64,000 nucleotides of DNA from Shewanella oncorhynchi (GCF_012584455.1 NZ_JABAEB010000007.1:1-64000), one strand, 5' to 3'; positions 49,897 through 59,232 are shown, numbered from the stretch's first letter. Notes: a model not told the origin generated them from the letters alone. Numbers and translations are program-made.

Positions 49897-50727
49897 CTAG
49901 TCTGCTTTAATAACGGCTTGTGTCAGTATTTCTTGGTCATTCTTAAACACCACTAGCTCGCCTAGAGGACTATCGCTGCCGCCTAAGACGGTGACATAAC
50001 AATAATACTGGTATGGGCCGCTGCGAAATTGGTATGAATGATTCCCTCCACTGCCATCAAAAACGAGTTTGCCTTTATTCAGCACTAAATCTGGCTTTTC
50101 ACTCAATGCCTTACCCTTTGCCCATGCGGCATAGCGGTATTGGCTGTTCCCCATATCATCGACACGAATGGTAAACTTGGCGGTCTCCCAAGATAACGCT
50201 GGGCTGACAAACTCACTCACACTCGGATGTAATGCCGTTTGTTGCTTAGCAATAAGCTCTGCTTTCAGTTTTGCCTCTACCGGTGTTTGATAGTTAATGG
50301 CGATGATCTTGCCATCAAAATCCAGCCACACAACACCGCTACCGAGCATAATGCCGCGCCAGCCCATCGTCTGCCAATCGGCTTCAATCTTAGAATGGGC
50401 GATCTGCTCAAGCAGCTTAGGATCAAAAACCTGATCAAAACGTGCGATCATTTCCTGCGTATTTTGAATCGCTGGGATCGGATATTCACGTTTAAGCGGG
50501 TAAGCCACACGCTTAGCAATCGCCTCAAGATCATTGGCCTTGGCGGCGTCGATAAGCCCTTGCACCAGAGGGATATATTCCTGTGGCATGGCTTCATCAG
50601 CGGCGTTTGCATTGATACTTAAACCCATAACGCTGAATATTAACGCCGCAGAAAAAGCGATATTCATCAGTTTAACTTGGCTGAAAACAGCTAATTTGCT
50701 TCCCTTGAGTCGTGAGGCGAATGGCAT
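49897..50727 (-). CDS. Exported protein of unknown function
   Basis: 276 residues with a long signal peptide: basic start MPFASRLKGSK, hydrophobic core FSAALIFSVMGLSINANA. Start at 50727 has AAGGGAT upstream; the ATG at 50667 would give a more usual signal length but lacks a ribosome site. The mature part (QEYIPLVQGLIDAAKANDLE, KREYPIPAIQNTQEMIARF) resembles periplasmic proteins with a NTF2-like first half; the second half has a small beta domain. No firm family. Confidence 0.55.
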   Translation of the reverse strand: MPFASRLKGSKLAVFSQVKLMNIAFSAALIFSVMGLSINANAADEAMPQEYIPLVQGLIDAAKANDLEAIAKRVAYPLKREYPIPAIQNTQEMIARFDQVFDPKLLEQIAHSKIEADWQTMGWRGIMLGSGVVWLDFDGKIIAINYQTPVEAKLKAELIAKQQTALHPSVSEFVSPALSWETAKFTIRVDDMGNSQYRYAAWAKGKALSEKPDLVLNKGKLVFDGSGGNHSYQFRSGPYQYYCYVTVLGGSDSPLGELVVFKNDQEILTQAVIKAD

Positions 50728-50824
50728 CTTTATCCCTTACTCCAAATGTCTCTGCTGAGACTAAAGGCCAAGAATACCATAAGTGCCTCAGACTAAAACC
50801 TAAGGTGATTTACACTGCGCCTAA

Positions 50825-51538
50825 CTAAGCGGTTAATAATAGGTTTGAGTAAATCGCCAAAGCTACTGACATAAAGATGACACCAATAACCGCATCGATA
50901 ACCGGTGTTAGTCGCTGCAATTTAAGTTGCACCTGCGCCTTTGACAACATTACCGCTAAAAAGCCAAACCATGCCAATGACAGAGACAACAACAAAATAG
51001 CGGAAGCGATTTTAGTACTCGTTGTAACACTTGGGGTAATCAAGGCCGAAAACAGGGTTAAGAAAAACACTAATGCTTTCGGATTCAATAGATTGGTATA
51101 AAGCCCAGTCAAAAAACCTTGCCTGCGCGACATAGCGCCACCTAAGCCACCAGCAACAGACGCCACGCCTTCAACGTCACCAGCGCTAATAACAGCATCA
51201 TCATTTGTCCCTGCATGGACTCTGGCACTCATTTTACGTTTAGCGAGTATCGCAAGACCGGCACGCAGGGCACCAAGCCCCATCCAAGCGAGGTAAGAAG
51301 CACCCACAATTTGCACTAAGAGATACAGAGTGTGTGAACTCTTAATGAGTAGACTCACACCGGTCAGACTCAAAATCGTATGAGCTAAAATGGCTATTGA
51401 AATCCCCACAGCGGCGGCAACCGCAGTGCTTCTGGACTGCTGAGTCGCAATCTTCACCATAATGGCAAAATCGGGTCCGGGACTGATTAAAGCAACGGCA
51501 TGGATTACAGCCAAGGTGAGTAATAAAGATAAATCCAT
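50825..51538 (-). CDS. LysE/RhtB-family amino-acid exporter
   Basis: 237 residues (start at ATG 51538; the TTG upstream is less likely) with about six membrane segments and the family motif ISPGPDFAIMVK close to the N-terminus. Members export lysine, threonine, homoserine lactone or similar. An AraC regulator lies 138 bases upstream on the same strand, which suggests ligand-dependent control. A polar loop (KMSARVHAGTNDDAVISAGD) in the middle is a bit longer than usual. Confidence 0.88.
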   Translation of the reverse strand: MDLSLLLTLAVIHAVALISPGPDFAIMVKIATQQSRSTAVAAAVGISIAILAHTILSLTGVSLLIKSSHTLYLLVQIVGASYLAWMGLGALRAGLAILAKRKMSARVHAGTNDDAVISAGDVEGVASVAGGLGGAMSRRQGFLTGLYTNLLNPKALVFFLTLFSALITPSVTTSTKIASAILLLSLSLAWFGFLAVMLSKAQVQLKLQRLTPVIDAVIGVIFMSVALAIYSNLLLTA

Positions 51539-51676
51539 AGATATGCGGCTCCGCAAAAAAGGTTAATAACGATAACTGAGGCAGCCAGTATGGCAATTTG
51601 TCGCAGCGCTGAATTGTAATAAATTGCACTATTTCAGTGTTTTTTAAAATCAGCGGCAGTTGAAAGACGGGGGAAA

Positions 51677-52519
51677 TTAGAGCATACGCCGCTGAAATTG
51701 CACTGGCGATAATAGGAATGCCTGCTTAAAAGCTTTGTTTAAATGACTTTGATCGAAAAATCCGAACTGCTGCGCCACATCCGCCACTAAAGCGCCATGA
51801 CTTAAGGACTTTTTCGCCAACTCTAAACGCACCCGTTTAAGGTACGCATGGGGAGTCATCCCTGTTGCCTGTTTAAATTGCCGTAAAAACTGAAACTTAC
51901 TTAAATTCACTTCATTAGCTAAGGTTTCAAGTTGAGTATTATGCCAAGGCTCATCGTGAATTCGCTGTTTCACTAAGCTCACCTGCAACTTAGATAACCC
52001 GAGTTGTTCACTCGGCTTAGATAGGCAAGATGAAATACCGCTTGGGTAACGCTCCAGCAGCAGATGAATAAAATTCAGTAAGTGGGACTCACCCGCAAGC
52101 GCACTGCATTGGCCTTGAATTAATAGCTCGTGTAGCTGAATAAAATATTGATAAAGCGTCGGGTCATCTACCATAGGCGCGCTGAAAAAGTGCTCCTTCA
52201 AACCCAGTTCTTGGCTGACTTCATTCATATATTCCACAGGGATCGACATCACTTTCACCCGATAACCGTCGGCATCGCGGCTCTGACCATCGTGGGTTTC
52301 GTCGGGATTTAAGGTCGATAAACTATGCTGACCAAGCTGATAACTACTGCCCTTATTCACAAACTGCTGCGCACCTTGAGTGACTACGCCTAAGTGGTAA
52401 TCCAGATGCACATGTTTATCAAAACTGAAATGCGTAAATTCCGCCTGACTCAGTTCTATGCCTGATAAGCTAGGATGACGCCAATAATTAATGTTTTCAA
52501 TGGGTGTTGCAGTACTCAT
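51677..52519 (-). CDS. AraC-family transcriptional regulator
   Basis: 280 residues. N-terminal cupin-type sensing domain (FSFDKHVHLDYHLGVVTQG, with the His residues of the double-stranded barrel) and C-terminal double HTH (LSKFQFLRQFKQATGMTPHA; FGFFDQSHLNKAFKQAF). Activators of this layout are often linked to LysE exporters (as here with the next gene downstream) and respond to small amphipathic molecules. Confidence 0.9.
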   Translation of the reverse strand: MSTATPIENINYWRHPSLSGIELSQAEFTHFSFDKHVHLDYHLGVVTQGAQQFVNKGSSYQLGQHSLSTLNPDETHDGQSRDADGYRVKVMSIPVEYMNEVSQELGLKEHFFSAPMVDDPTLYQYFIQLHELLIQGQCSALAGESHLLNFIHLLLERYPSGISSCLSKPSEQLGLSKLQVSLVKQRIHDEPWHNTQLETLANEVNLSKFQFLRQFKQATGMTPHAYLKRVRLELAKKSLSHGALVADVAQQFGFFDQSHLNKAFKQAFLLSPVQFQRRML

Positions 52520-52702
52520 AACTCGCGGCGATTACCTATAGCATCAGCTGTAAAACAGGGGGAAACTCAGATCGACTCGTCATCATTCTAGCCTTCATTG
52601 TCAGCGCGGGAATAGTAAATTATTGCAGCCACATAGTTTGAAGCGATTTGGGCTTAGATTAGTGCTTAAATTAGCGCTTAAATGAGTGCCGCTGAAAAAC
52701 AA

Positions 52703-52726
52703 AAGCGCCCAACTATCTGGACGCTT
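52703..52726 (-). terminator. Terminator of the TonB-dependent receptor gene
   Basis: Stem AAGCGCCCA / TGGACGCTT (one mismatch), loop ACTATC; the minus strand continues TTTTGTTTTTC. Confidence 0.7.
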
Positions 52727-52795
52727 AATTGAGATACATTTTTGCTCGGCGACATACGTAATAACTTTCGATATCGCCTTAACAGATGAATACCA

Positions 52796-54880
52796 CTAGA
52801 AATGATAACTTACACTGACTCTCACCATTCGTGGCTCAACAGGATGATAATGCTGATCTTCAACCCCTTCGGCTGCTTCGCCGGGCAAACGAGAGGCATA
52901 AAAATAATCTATGTCGTGATCTTTACTATCAAACACATTGAGCAGCTCAAGCTTAGTATCGAAGCGGCGGAACTCGTATCCTAATGCGAGGTTAACTAAT
53001 GTGGTCGCATCAGCCTTGTGGTCATTAAAGCTGTCGAGCACCCGCTCGCCAAGGTGCCGCACGCGTACACTCGAATACAGGCCATCGCCGTCGGGTCGAT
53101 AGGTGATGCCCGCACTGGCAACAAAGGGAACTGCGCCATCGATATACTTGCCCTCTTCAAATTCATTTTCAGTAAATCTAGCGTTAGTCCACGCTAATTC
53201 CATATCGATACTGATTGCCTCATTCAGCCAATAATAAGCCGTTAATTCAGCACCATAACGTTCAGATGCACGACTCGGCTCAGTGTTACCCGCATCGCCC
53301 ACAAATACTAATTCTGAATCTAGTTGCAGATACCAGATCGCAGCAGAGAAATTAATAAAGTCCCTGTCATAGTATTTCACCCCAAATTCGCCGCCATTTG
53401 AGCGCACGAGGAGATCGACTTTTTCGACCTCATCGCCACTCACAGGGTCAACCTTGATCGTTGCACCGCGGGCATCGTTCGAATGTAGCCCTTGGCCTGC
53501 ATTAACATATAACTCAAGATTATCGCTCCACAAATAAGAAGCACCGGCTTTGAGGCTGAACATACCATCGGACGCATCGCCACTGTTAAGCGGATTATCA
53601 CTGTCGACCTGCACATCAAAATAATCGTAACGCAGCCCAAGATTAAAACGCCATTGCTCAGCTGGTAGCCACTCAACTTTGCCAAAGATACCACTCGACA
53701 ACTCTTGCACTTCATCAAGCCTTACCGTATTCAGCCGTTGTCGCGCCTGAGTGTTATACAAACCCACTGCACCAATATCGTCATAACGCACATCACCGCC
53801 CACACTGTAATTCAGTTGAGTGCCACCAAGTGAAGTCTGCCAATCACGCTTAAGATCACCGCCCCAAATCGTGCGTTCATCGACTTGTTCAAACTCATCA
53901 CCATTGATGGGATCGTTTAAGAAATAGGTAAAATTAGAGAATAAATTCATAGTCGAGCGAATGGCGTAGACATTTCCCTGCCAATCACCCGCATCGTAAT
54001 TAGCTGAAACGCTATAACGGTTAGATTCACCGCCGACGTCTTTATCTAAAGATCCATAAAAATCAATTAATCCAGAATCCACCGCACGGGCGGGGATCTG
54101 ATCCGCCGAATTCCAGCTGTTGTCGTAGGCCATCATAGTGACGCTCAAGTCACCCTCGCCGAGCCGAGTTAAATAACGCCCGACGACACTGATCTTACTC
54201 ACATCCTCATCAATATCCGTCCACGGGCCATCATAGGTTTGTGCCTCACCACCCCAAATAAAACGCCCCATGTCAGTGTTTAGCTCCTGAGTTGCCACGA
54301 GTCGCTGGTAACCATATTCCCCCAACGTCACCCCAACTTGGTTATGGGGGAGTTGATCAGCCAGCAGTAATTGGGCAGCACCCGCGCCAGAAAAATCGGC
54401 CACCTCAGGATAATAAGCGCCTTTGGCATAACGGATCTCGCCTATAAGTTCAGGGATCAAAAAGTTAAGATCCGTATAACCCTGACCATGCCCATGGGTT
54501 CGCATATTCACAGGCATACCATCGACTCGAGTATTAAAGTCTGTGCCATGATCCAAATTAAAGCCGCGTAAGAAATACTGATTCGCCTTACCCGAACCAC
54601 TGTGCTGAGTGACTATCATCCCAGGAACAAATTCGAGGATTTCGCCGGTTCGTAATAGGGGTCGACTCTCGATTTCTGCCGCGCCGACTATCCCCTCAGA
54701 TGCCGAAGTGCTATGGCCTAAGGTATTAATTTGCCTACCGCGCACCTCTAAGCGTTCGATATTGTCCGTTGCCGCCTCTGCCACTACGGTACTCGATAAA
54801 CAACAAAGAGGTAATAACCACGTCATTGATAACCAAAGCTTTGATAACCGCATTCCTGATAATCCCAGTCCCGATTTCAT
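52796..54880 (-). CDS. TonB-dependent outer-membrane receptor
   Basis: 694 residues from the ATG at 54880 (AGGAAAG upstream). Signal peptide to about residue 35, then a plug domain (LRTGEILEFVPGMIVTQHSG; YFLRGFNLDHGTDFNTRVDG) and a beta barrel ending VRVSVSYHF with the terminal Phe that BamA recognises. The TonB box is probably ERLEVRG. Ligand unknown; no siderophore genes adjoin it. Divergent from a periplasmic binding protein gene with a 300-base gap, a possible functional pair. Confidence 0.9.
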   Translation of the reverse strand: MKSGLGLSGMRLSKLWLSMTWLLPLCCLSSTVVAEAATDNIERLEVRGRQINTLGHSTSASEGIVGAAEIESRPLLRTGEILEFVPGMIVTQHSGSGKANQYFLRGFNLDHGTDFNTRVDGMPVNMRTHGHGQGYTDLNFLIPELIGEIRYAKGAYYPEVADFSGAGAAQLLLADQLPHNQVGVTLGEYGYQRLVATQELNTDMGRFIWGGEAQTYDGPWTDIDEDVSKISVVGRYLTRLGEGDLSVTMMAYDNSWNSADQIPARAVDSGLIDFYGSLDKDVGGESNRYSVSANYDAGDWQGNVYAIRSTMNLFSNFTYFLNDPINGDEFEQVDERTIWGGDLKRDWQTSLGGTQLNYSVGGDVRYDDIGAVGLYNTQARQRLNTVRLDEVQELSSGIFGKVEWLPAEQWRFNLGLRYDYFDVQVDSDNPLNSGDASDGMFSLKAGASYLWSDNLELYVNAGQGLHSNDARGATIKVDPVSGDEVEKVDLLVRSNGGEFGVKYYDRDFINFSAAIWYLQLDSELVFVGDAGNTEPSRASERYGAELTAYYWLNEAISIDMELAWTNARFTENEFEEGKYIDGAVPFVASAGITYRPDGDGLYSSVRVRHLGERVLDSFNDHKADATTLVNLALGYEFRRFDTKLELLNVFDSKDHDIDYFYASRLPGEAAEGVEDQHYHPVEPRMVRVSVSYHF

Positions 54881-55180
54881 CCTTTCTTTCCTACTACAGG
54901 TGATAGACGGCAAGGATTTAACGCCTTATTTACAAGCAAAAAACCGATCAAGCTCAAACTCTGATGAATAAAAAACCAGCAAAATACAGGCAAATATCAT
55001 TTCTATGTGCCGTATCGCACATTTTTAAACCCAAAAGGACAAAATGTCCGCCAGCAGATCACATTTCAACCGTGTGTTAGTGCGAAATCATGGAAATGAA
55101 ATAATCTTGCTTGAATAAAAATGAACCCATTTATCAGGCTAGCTATACTCTAAATAACTCAACACTTTTAGAGACACGCT
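54881..55180. promoter_or_regulatory. Divergent promoter region with small palindrome
   Basis: 300 bases between two divergent genes. GGACA-AAA-TGTCC (55037-55049) is a perfect short palindrome and a candidate operator. No Fur-box match was found, so the receptor is not obviously iron-regulated. Confidence 0.35.
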
Positions 55181-55996
55181 ATGCAACGATGGAGCAATAT
55201 GCAAATTTGGAGTGTGTGGGTAGGCCTTTTCTTTTGTGTCTCGGTTCATGCAACCAGCAAATCAACTGCAGAAACCACAGCGATGATTGCTGATAAACCT
55301 ATCATTACGATGGCGTTTTATGAGGATCCCAAACATAACTTCTACTTTAAATGGGCTGAACTGATTTACGCCCAAGCCTTTGAACGCTTAGGATATGACT
55401 TCTCCTATCAAGTGGTTCCCGCAGCCCGCGCCAGTATGATGGCGGACTCAGGTAAAGTGGATGGCGAGCCGGGGCGTGTATCTCGTTATGGCGAAAAGTT
55501 TACCAACCTCATTCGAATTGAAGAACCGGTTATCGATACCCATTTAATTGCCTTCGCGCACAATCCCGAAATCAAAATACCTGACTGGCAAGCGCTGCAA
55601 AAGAGTCGATACAAGATCGAATACTATCGAGGCGTGTTCCTCGCAGAACAAAAGCTAAAGGGACTCATTCCTAAGGAGCGTCTGACTGAATCTTCATCCC
55701 CCGCGAGCTCCTTTCGTAAAATGCTCCGCGACCGAATCGATATCTATATTGATACGGAGGCAAGCTCATTGGATCTATTACAAACGCCAGAGTTTCAAGG
55801 CAGCAAAATAATCGCGATTGCCACCCTAGAAGAACTCACCAGCTATGGTTACTTAAATAAACGTCACGCGGCACTCGCAGTTAATCTTGCTCGGGAGCTA
55901 AAACAGATGAAGCAAGAAGGTATATTTGACACCTACAAACAACAGGCCCAAAAATCGCTTAATAATGAAATGAATCATGGCGATACCCCAGAATAA
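55181..55996 (+). CDS. Periplasmic substrate-binding protein (SBP_bac_3-like)
   Basis: 271 residues with signal peptide (MQRWSNMQIWSVWVGLFFCV...). The mature protein follows the class 3 solute-binding layout: PIITMAFYEDPKHNFYFKWA, ERLGYDFSYQVVPAARASMM, DGEPGRVSRYGEKF, and C-terminal NLARELKQMKQEG. These often have no partner permease and may deliver a ligand to a sensor. No ABC genes next to it. Divergent to the TonB receptor. Confidence 0.75.
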   Translation: MQRWSNMQIWSVWVGLFFCVSVHATSKSTAETTAMIADKPIITMAFYEDPKHNFYFKWAELIYAQAFERLGYDFSYQVVPAARASMMADSGKVDGEPGRVSRYGEKFTNLIRIEEPVIDTHLIAFAHNPEIKIPDWQALQKSRYKIEYYRGVFLAEQKLKGLIPKERLTESSSPASSFRKMLRDRIDIYIDTEASSLDLLQTPEFQGSKIIAIATLEELTSYGYLNKRHAALAVNLARELKQMKQEGIFDTYKQQAQKSLNNEMNHGDTPE

Positions 55997-56060
55997 ATCA
56001 GCATCGACTGTAAAAGTCGTGGCTTACTTTTCTCCACAGAAGATGGCACTAATGTAAAAA

Positions 56061-56085
56061 GCCTGTTCAATCATACTGAACAGGC
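56061..56085 (-). terminator. Terminator of the PadR-HAAS operon
   Basis: Stem GCCTGTTCA / TGAACAGGC, loop ATCATAC; the minus strand continues TTTTTAC. It lies between the convergent binding-protein and HAAS genes. Confidence 0.72.
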
Positions 56086-56143
56086 CATGTATTCGATGAA
56101 AAAGTGAATAAAACTCACCTACAAAACCTAGGTTAAACCTTAC

Positions 56144-57106
56144 TTATTTGCTTGCGAGTTTACGCCAACGCAACCCATCGCGAATCACCTCATAGCCAGG
56201 GAACATAGCGGCAATCACTAGAGTATAACTTAGCCAATGTTCTAACTGTAATAACGTAAATTCCCCATTTAATTCAGCTCCTTGGTTTTGTACTTGGCTT
56301 TGTAATAGTGGCGAACTAAAGGCCAGAAAGACTAAGAACGAGGCATAAGCAAGATTGATCCCCATATTCGCCAGTAACAATTCAGTAGTCCACACTCGGC
56401 GGCGTAGTTGCCAGAGACTATTGCCCATAGACAGCAAAATAATAGGGCTAAACCATTGCAGTAATTGCTGAGCATTGACGCTGAAAATCACAGTCCGCGC
56501 GGCTAATTGCTCGCTACTCATCCACACAGAACACCAGATCACAAGTAAGAGAAAAAGATATGTCGCCAGATCGGTAAACACATCGCTTAAACTAATATGC
56601 TGCCAACCGGGCCCAACCTTAGGTAAATTCTGCGGCTGCCATTTTTGGCAATTGCTGCCAGATAGGGGTTTCCCCTGAGCCGAGAAACTCCAAAAGGCCA
56701 ACAGGATAGCGGTAAAGGCAAGACAGGCATCGCCGATAAAACCTTTGGCAATATGGTGGATAAATCCTAATAGATCCCCCTCTGCAGAGCCCAACCATTG
56801 AGTCGTGCCGCCCACAACCTGCAGCACAAACAAGACCCCAAGCACAGTGAAAAGTGTATGTTTAAAAAGCGGAATATCCTCAGAGGCAATAATAGGCACT
56901 GCCGGAACAAATTGCTGCGCGACCTTACAGGGATGACCCATTTGCTTTAATACTGCGACAATTTGCGCTTCAGTCAATTCACCTTGTTCAGATAGGGCAT
57001 CCAATTGGTCGCAAATATTAGCTTTTAATTCACGGCCAATTTCCTGACGTTTATTCTCGGGCAATTCTCGCTGCACCGCGGCAATATAGCGATCGACTAA
57101 TTCCAT
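56144..57106 (-). CDS. HAAS-domain membrane protein
   Basis: 320 residues from the ATG at 57106 (AGGAG upstream). N-terminal HAAS helix domain of about 65 residues (MELVDRYIAAVQRELPENKR...), then about six to seven membrane segments. HAAS proteins are partner proteins of PadR regulators, and a padR-like gene precedes it with one base between stop and start. Probably a membrane partner or the target of the regulator. Confidence 0.82.
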   Translation of the reverse strand: MELVDRYIAAVQRELPENKRQEIGRELKANICDQLDALSEQGELTEAQIVAVLKQMGHPCKVAQQFVPAVPIIASEDIPLFKHTLFTVLGVLFVLQVVGGTTQWLGSAEGDLLGFIHHIAKGFIGDACLAFTAILLAFWSFSAQGKPLSGSNCQKWQPQNLPKVGPGWQHISLSDVFTDLATYLFLLLVIWCSVWMSSEQLAARTVIFSVNAQQLLQWFSPIILLSMGNSLWQLRRRVWTTELLLANMGINLAYASFLVFLAFSSPLLQSQVQNQGAELNGEFTLLQLEHWLSYTLVIAAMFPGYEVIRDGLRWRKLASK

Positions 57107-57107
57107 A

Positions 57108-57494
57108 TCAAATCTCCTCTGCACTCTCGTCTGGGCTTTTTATATCAGAGCCATTAGTGTCAGCACTTTGCTCCAGTAAAAAAGCCAAGGCGCCATTAAG
57201 TTGCTGCCATTCATCGGTCAGTTGACTGAGCAACTCAGCCCCCAATGACGACAATTGGTAATAACGACGCTCACGCCCTTCGGCCTGTCGCCACTCACTA
57301 TCCAACAATCCTTGATCGGCTAGGCGGCGCACTAAGGGATACAAAGTCCCTTCGTCAATATCGATACCGCCTTCCTGCAACTGTTTGCGGAGCGAATAAC
57401 CGTAGTGGGCTTGTTTTAATAATCCCAGTACCGCCAACACTAATACCCCACGGCGCAACTCGAGTCGCATTTTGACTAGCTGTGAACTTGTCAT
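57108..57494 (-). CDS. PadR-family transcriptional regulator
   Basis: 128 residues. Winged HTH of PadR type: LVLAVLGLLKQAHYGYSLRKQL, DIDEGTLYPLVRRLADQGLL, EGRERRYYQLSSLGAELL. The short C-terminal dimerisation helix of the small PadR-s2 group follows. Regulators of this type usually repress their own operon and are released by a small molecule. Palindromic sites are seen directly upstream. Confidence 0.9.
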   Translation of the reverse strand: MTSSQLVKMRLELRRGVLVLAVLGLLKQAHYGYSLRKQLQEGGIDIDEGTLYPLVRRLADQGLLDSEWRQAEGRERRYYQLSSLGAELLSQLTDEWQQLNGALAFLLEQSADTNGSDIKSPDESAEEI

Positions 57495-57513
57495 TGTCGA
57501 ATTCCTGTCCTTA

Positions 57514-57567
57514 ACACTGTGTCACACACACTGTGCGCCACACAGCAAATACTATGTAGCACACAGT
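57514..57567 (-). promoter_or_regulatory. Operator-like palindromes before padR
   Basis: Several ACTGTGT/ACACAGT half-sites: ACTATGT-AGC-ACACAGT (57551-57567) is an almost perfect palindrome with a 3-base centre, ACTGTGC-GCC-ACACAG around 57530-57545 is another, and ACACTGTGTCACACACACTG precedes them. Together they suit PadR self-repression. The assignment is inference. Confidence 0.5.
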
Positions 57568-57905
57568 AAAATTGCAAGTTTTCATGCGCATTTTTTGATC
57601 ACTTCGTTTATTATTAATGCAATCTATTGTTTGTATTGAATTTACAAAAATGCCAACCGTTGCTGCTAAGTGCTCACATTTCCCCACCGCCATACACTCA
57701 ATGCGAATGAGTCACACATAAGCAAATTCAATATAAAAAATTGCAAAACTTCCTTTGCTTGAGTAACTTAGCATCCAACATTGAATAGCCGATTCGTCAA
57801 CCTAAGTACGGTTTGCTCCTTAAAAAAGATAAATCGGAGCGACTCAAGTAAGTATTGATATTCAATAACTAAAAATATTAAGCGGTTAAATTAAGGACAT
57901 AGAAA
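57568..57905. other. Divergent padR / CSD gene upstream region
   Basis: About 340 bases, AT-rich, without supported ORF. It should hold the promoter and leader of the cold-shock gene at 57906; a long leader would be normal for cold-shock genes, but I cannot define one here. Confidence 0.4.
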
Positions 57906-58577
57906 ATGCTCATGGATAGAGGCGTACTGGTACGCTGGAACGATGAAAAGGGATTTGGCTTTATTCAGCCTGAAAAAAACGCAGCCCAAGATGTGTTTAT
58001 TCACATTTCAGTGCTGAAAAAGATGGCGAGAAAACCCATAGTGGGCGACAGCATTCTGTATCAAACGGAAGTGCAAAATGACGGCAAGAGAAAAGCGGTT
58101 ATCGCCTCAATTGAAGGCGTCGCTGTCGTTGCAGCGAGTGCAACACCGCGCTCCCACTCTCATGTCCAATCACGCAATGAAAACTTCAACTTCGATAACA
58201 AAAACAAAGCGCATCACCATAACTCACGAAAATCGTCCTTTAATACGATAATCCCGCTGCTAATCATCGTGGCCATAGTTATCTTTGGCTTTAAACAATA
58301 CCAAGAATTCAACGAAGCTCCTGTATTAGATCAAGCCCCTGTATTCAGTGAAGCATCAGTAATCACAAATGATGACACTCAGCCAATGCCCATGTATGAA
58401 ACTAAAGCGCGAACACAAGCAACGGCAACACCAAGATTCCAATGTGAAGCGGGTAAAACCCATTGCAGCCACATGAGTTCCTGTGCTGAGGCGACTTTCT
58501 ACATCCAAAATTGCCCCAATACTCAAATGGATGGTAACGGTGATGGCATTCCCTGCGAACGCCAGTGGTGCAGTTAG
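57906..58577 (+). CDS. Cold-shock domain - membrane helix - Excalibur fusion
   Basis: 223 residues. CSD (MDRGVLVRWNDEKGFGFIQP, RNP-like KGFGFI and DVFIHISVL, residues 3-70); a linker rich in His/Asn/Ser; one membrane helix (NTIIPLLIIVAIVIFGF, about 115-131); a low-complexity stretch; and a C-terminal Excalibur calcium-binding domain (DGNGDGIPCERQWC, preceded by CEAGKTHCSHMSSCAEA). The Asp loop DxNxDGxxCE is the Excalibur signature. The domain pair puts the nucleic-acid-binding part in the cytoplasm and the calcium/Cys part outside. Start at 57906 with AAGGA upstream. Confidence 0.88.
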   Translation: MLMDRGVLVRWNDEKGFGFIQPEKNAAQDVFIHISVLKKMARKPIVGDSILYQTEVQNDGKRKAVIASIEGVAVVAASATPRSHSHVQSRNENFNFDNKNKAHHHNSRKSSFNTIIPLLIIVAIVIFGFKQYQEFNEAPVLDQAPVFSEASVITNDDTQPMPMYETKARTQATATPRFQCEAGKTHCSHMSSCAEATFYIQNCPNTQMDGNGDGIPCERQWCS

Positions 58578-58623
58578 CAATGCGACATATGTAAAGTCAC
58601 GCGTATAACCTTAAGCCTGAGTA

Positions 58624-58650
58624 GGTAGCAGGTAGCAGGTAGCAGGTAGT
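58624..58650 (+). repeat. Heptamer tandem repeat GGTAGCA
   Basis: GGTAGCA repeated three times (58624-58644), plus a fourth partial copy GGTAGT ending four bases before the ATG of the small membrane-protein gene. Change in copy number would alter the spacing of the ribosome site. Confidence 0.85.
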
Positions 58651-58653
58651 GAA

Positions 58654-58803
58654 ATGATAAATAATCTAAAACAATGGCGAGATAGCCTGACAGGCTTACA
58701 GCAAATCGGAGTGATTGCTGCCAGTATCGGGCTTCTCATGCTTGGCTTATTCTACCTTGGTCAATTTATCAGTAGTAGCGTGGTAAAAATGGGCTGGCTT
58801 TAA
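58654..58803 (+). CDS. Small membrane protein, 49 codons
   Basis: MINNLKQWRDSLTGLQQIGV then IAASIGLLMLGLFYLGQF and ISSSVVKMGWL. An amphipathic N-terminal helix followed by one membrane helix (about residues 18-38). The gene starts behind the heptamer repeat and ends 62 bases before the thioredoxin-like gene, all reading the same way as the CSD-Excalibur gene. No family known to me. The hydrophobic pattern and close packing support it. Confidence 0.55.
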   Translation: MINNLKQWRDSLTGLQQIGVIAASIGLLMLGLFYLGQFISSSVVKMGWL

Positions 58804-58865
58804 CCCTAGAAATACGCAAACTAGCCCATGAATTGATACCCATCACAACTTCCAAATGGCAACGC

Positions 58866-59213
58866 ATGCACACTGATATCATCACGCACATTGATTCACC
58901 TGAGATGCTTGAGTCCATGTTAACTGAGCATGCGGCGGTGCTGTTGTTATTTGGCGCGCCAAACTGTGGTGTGTGTCAAACGCTCAAACCGAGAATTGCA
59001 GAGATGTTAGCGCAAGCGTTCCCGCTGATGCGGATGGCCTATATTGATTGCCAAGCCCAAGGTGAGATAGCGGCGAGCCGCAATGTATTTGCCTTGCCGG
59101 TGGTGGAATGTGTGTTTTATGGCAAAACCTTTGGACGGTTTTCTAAGGTGTTTTCGTTAGCGGATATTCGAGGGGCGCTTGCCCGCCCCTATGGTTTGAT
59201 CGTGACGGAATAA
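58866..59213 (+). CDS. Thioredoxin-like protein
   Basis: 115 residues from the ATG at 58866; a TTG at 58833 is less likely. Thioredoxin fold with CGVC in LFGAPNCGVCQTLKPRIAEM and the cis-Pro in VFALPVVEC. CGVC instead of CGPC would give a different redox potential. No signal peptide, so cytoplasmic. It follows the small membrane protein gene. Confidence 0.82.
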   Translation: MHTDIITHIDSPEMLESMLTEHAAVLLLFGAPNCGVCQTLKPRIAEMLAQAFPLMRMAYIDCQAQGEIAASRNVFALPVVECVFYGKTFGRFSKVFSLADIRGALARPYGLIVTE

Positions 59214-59232
59214 TTCAAATTAGACAGTGAGA

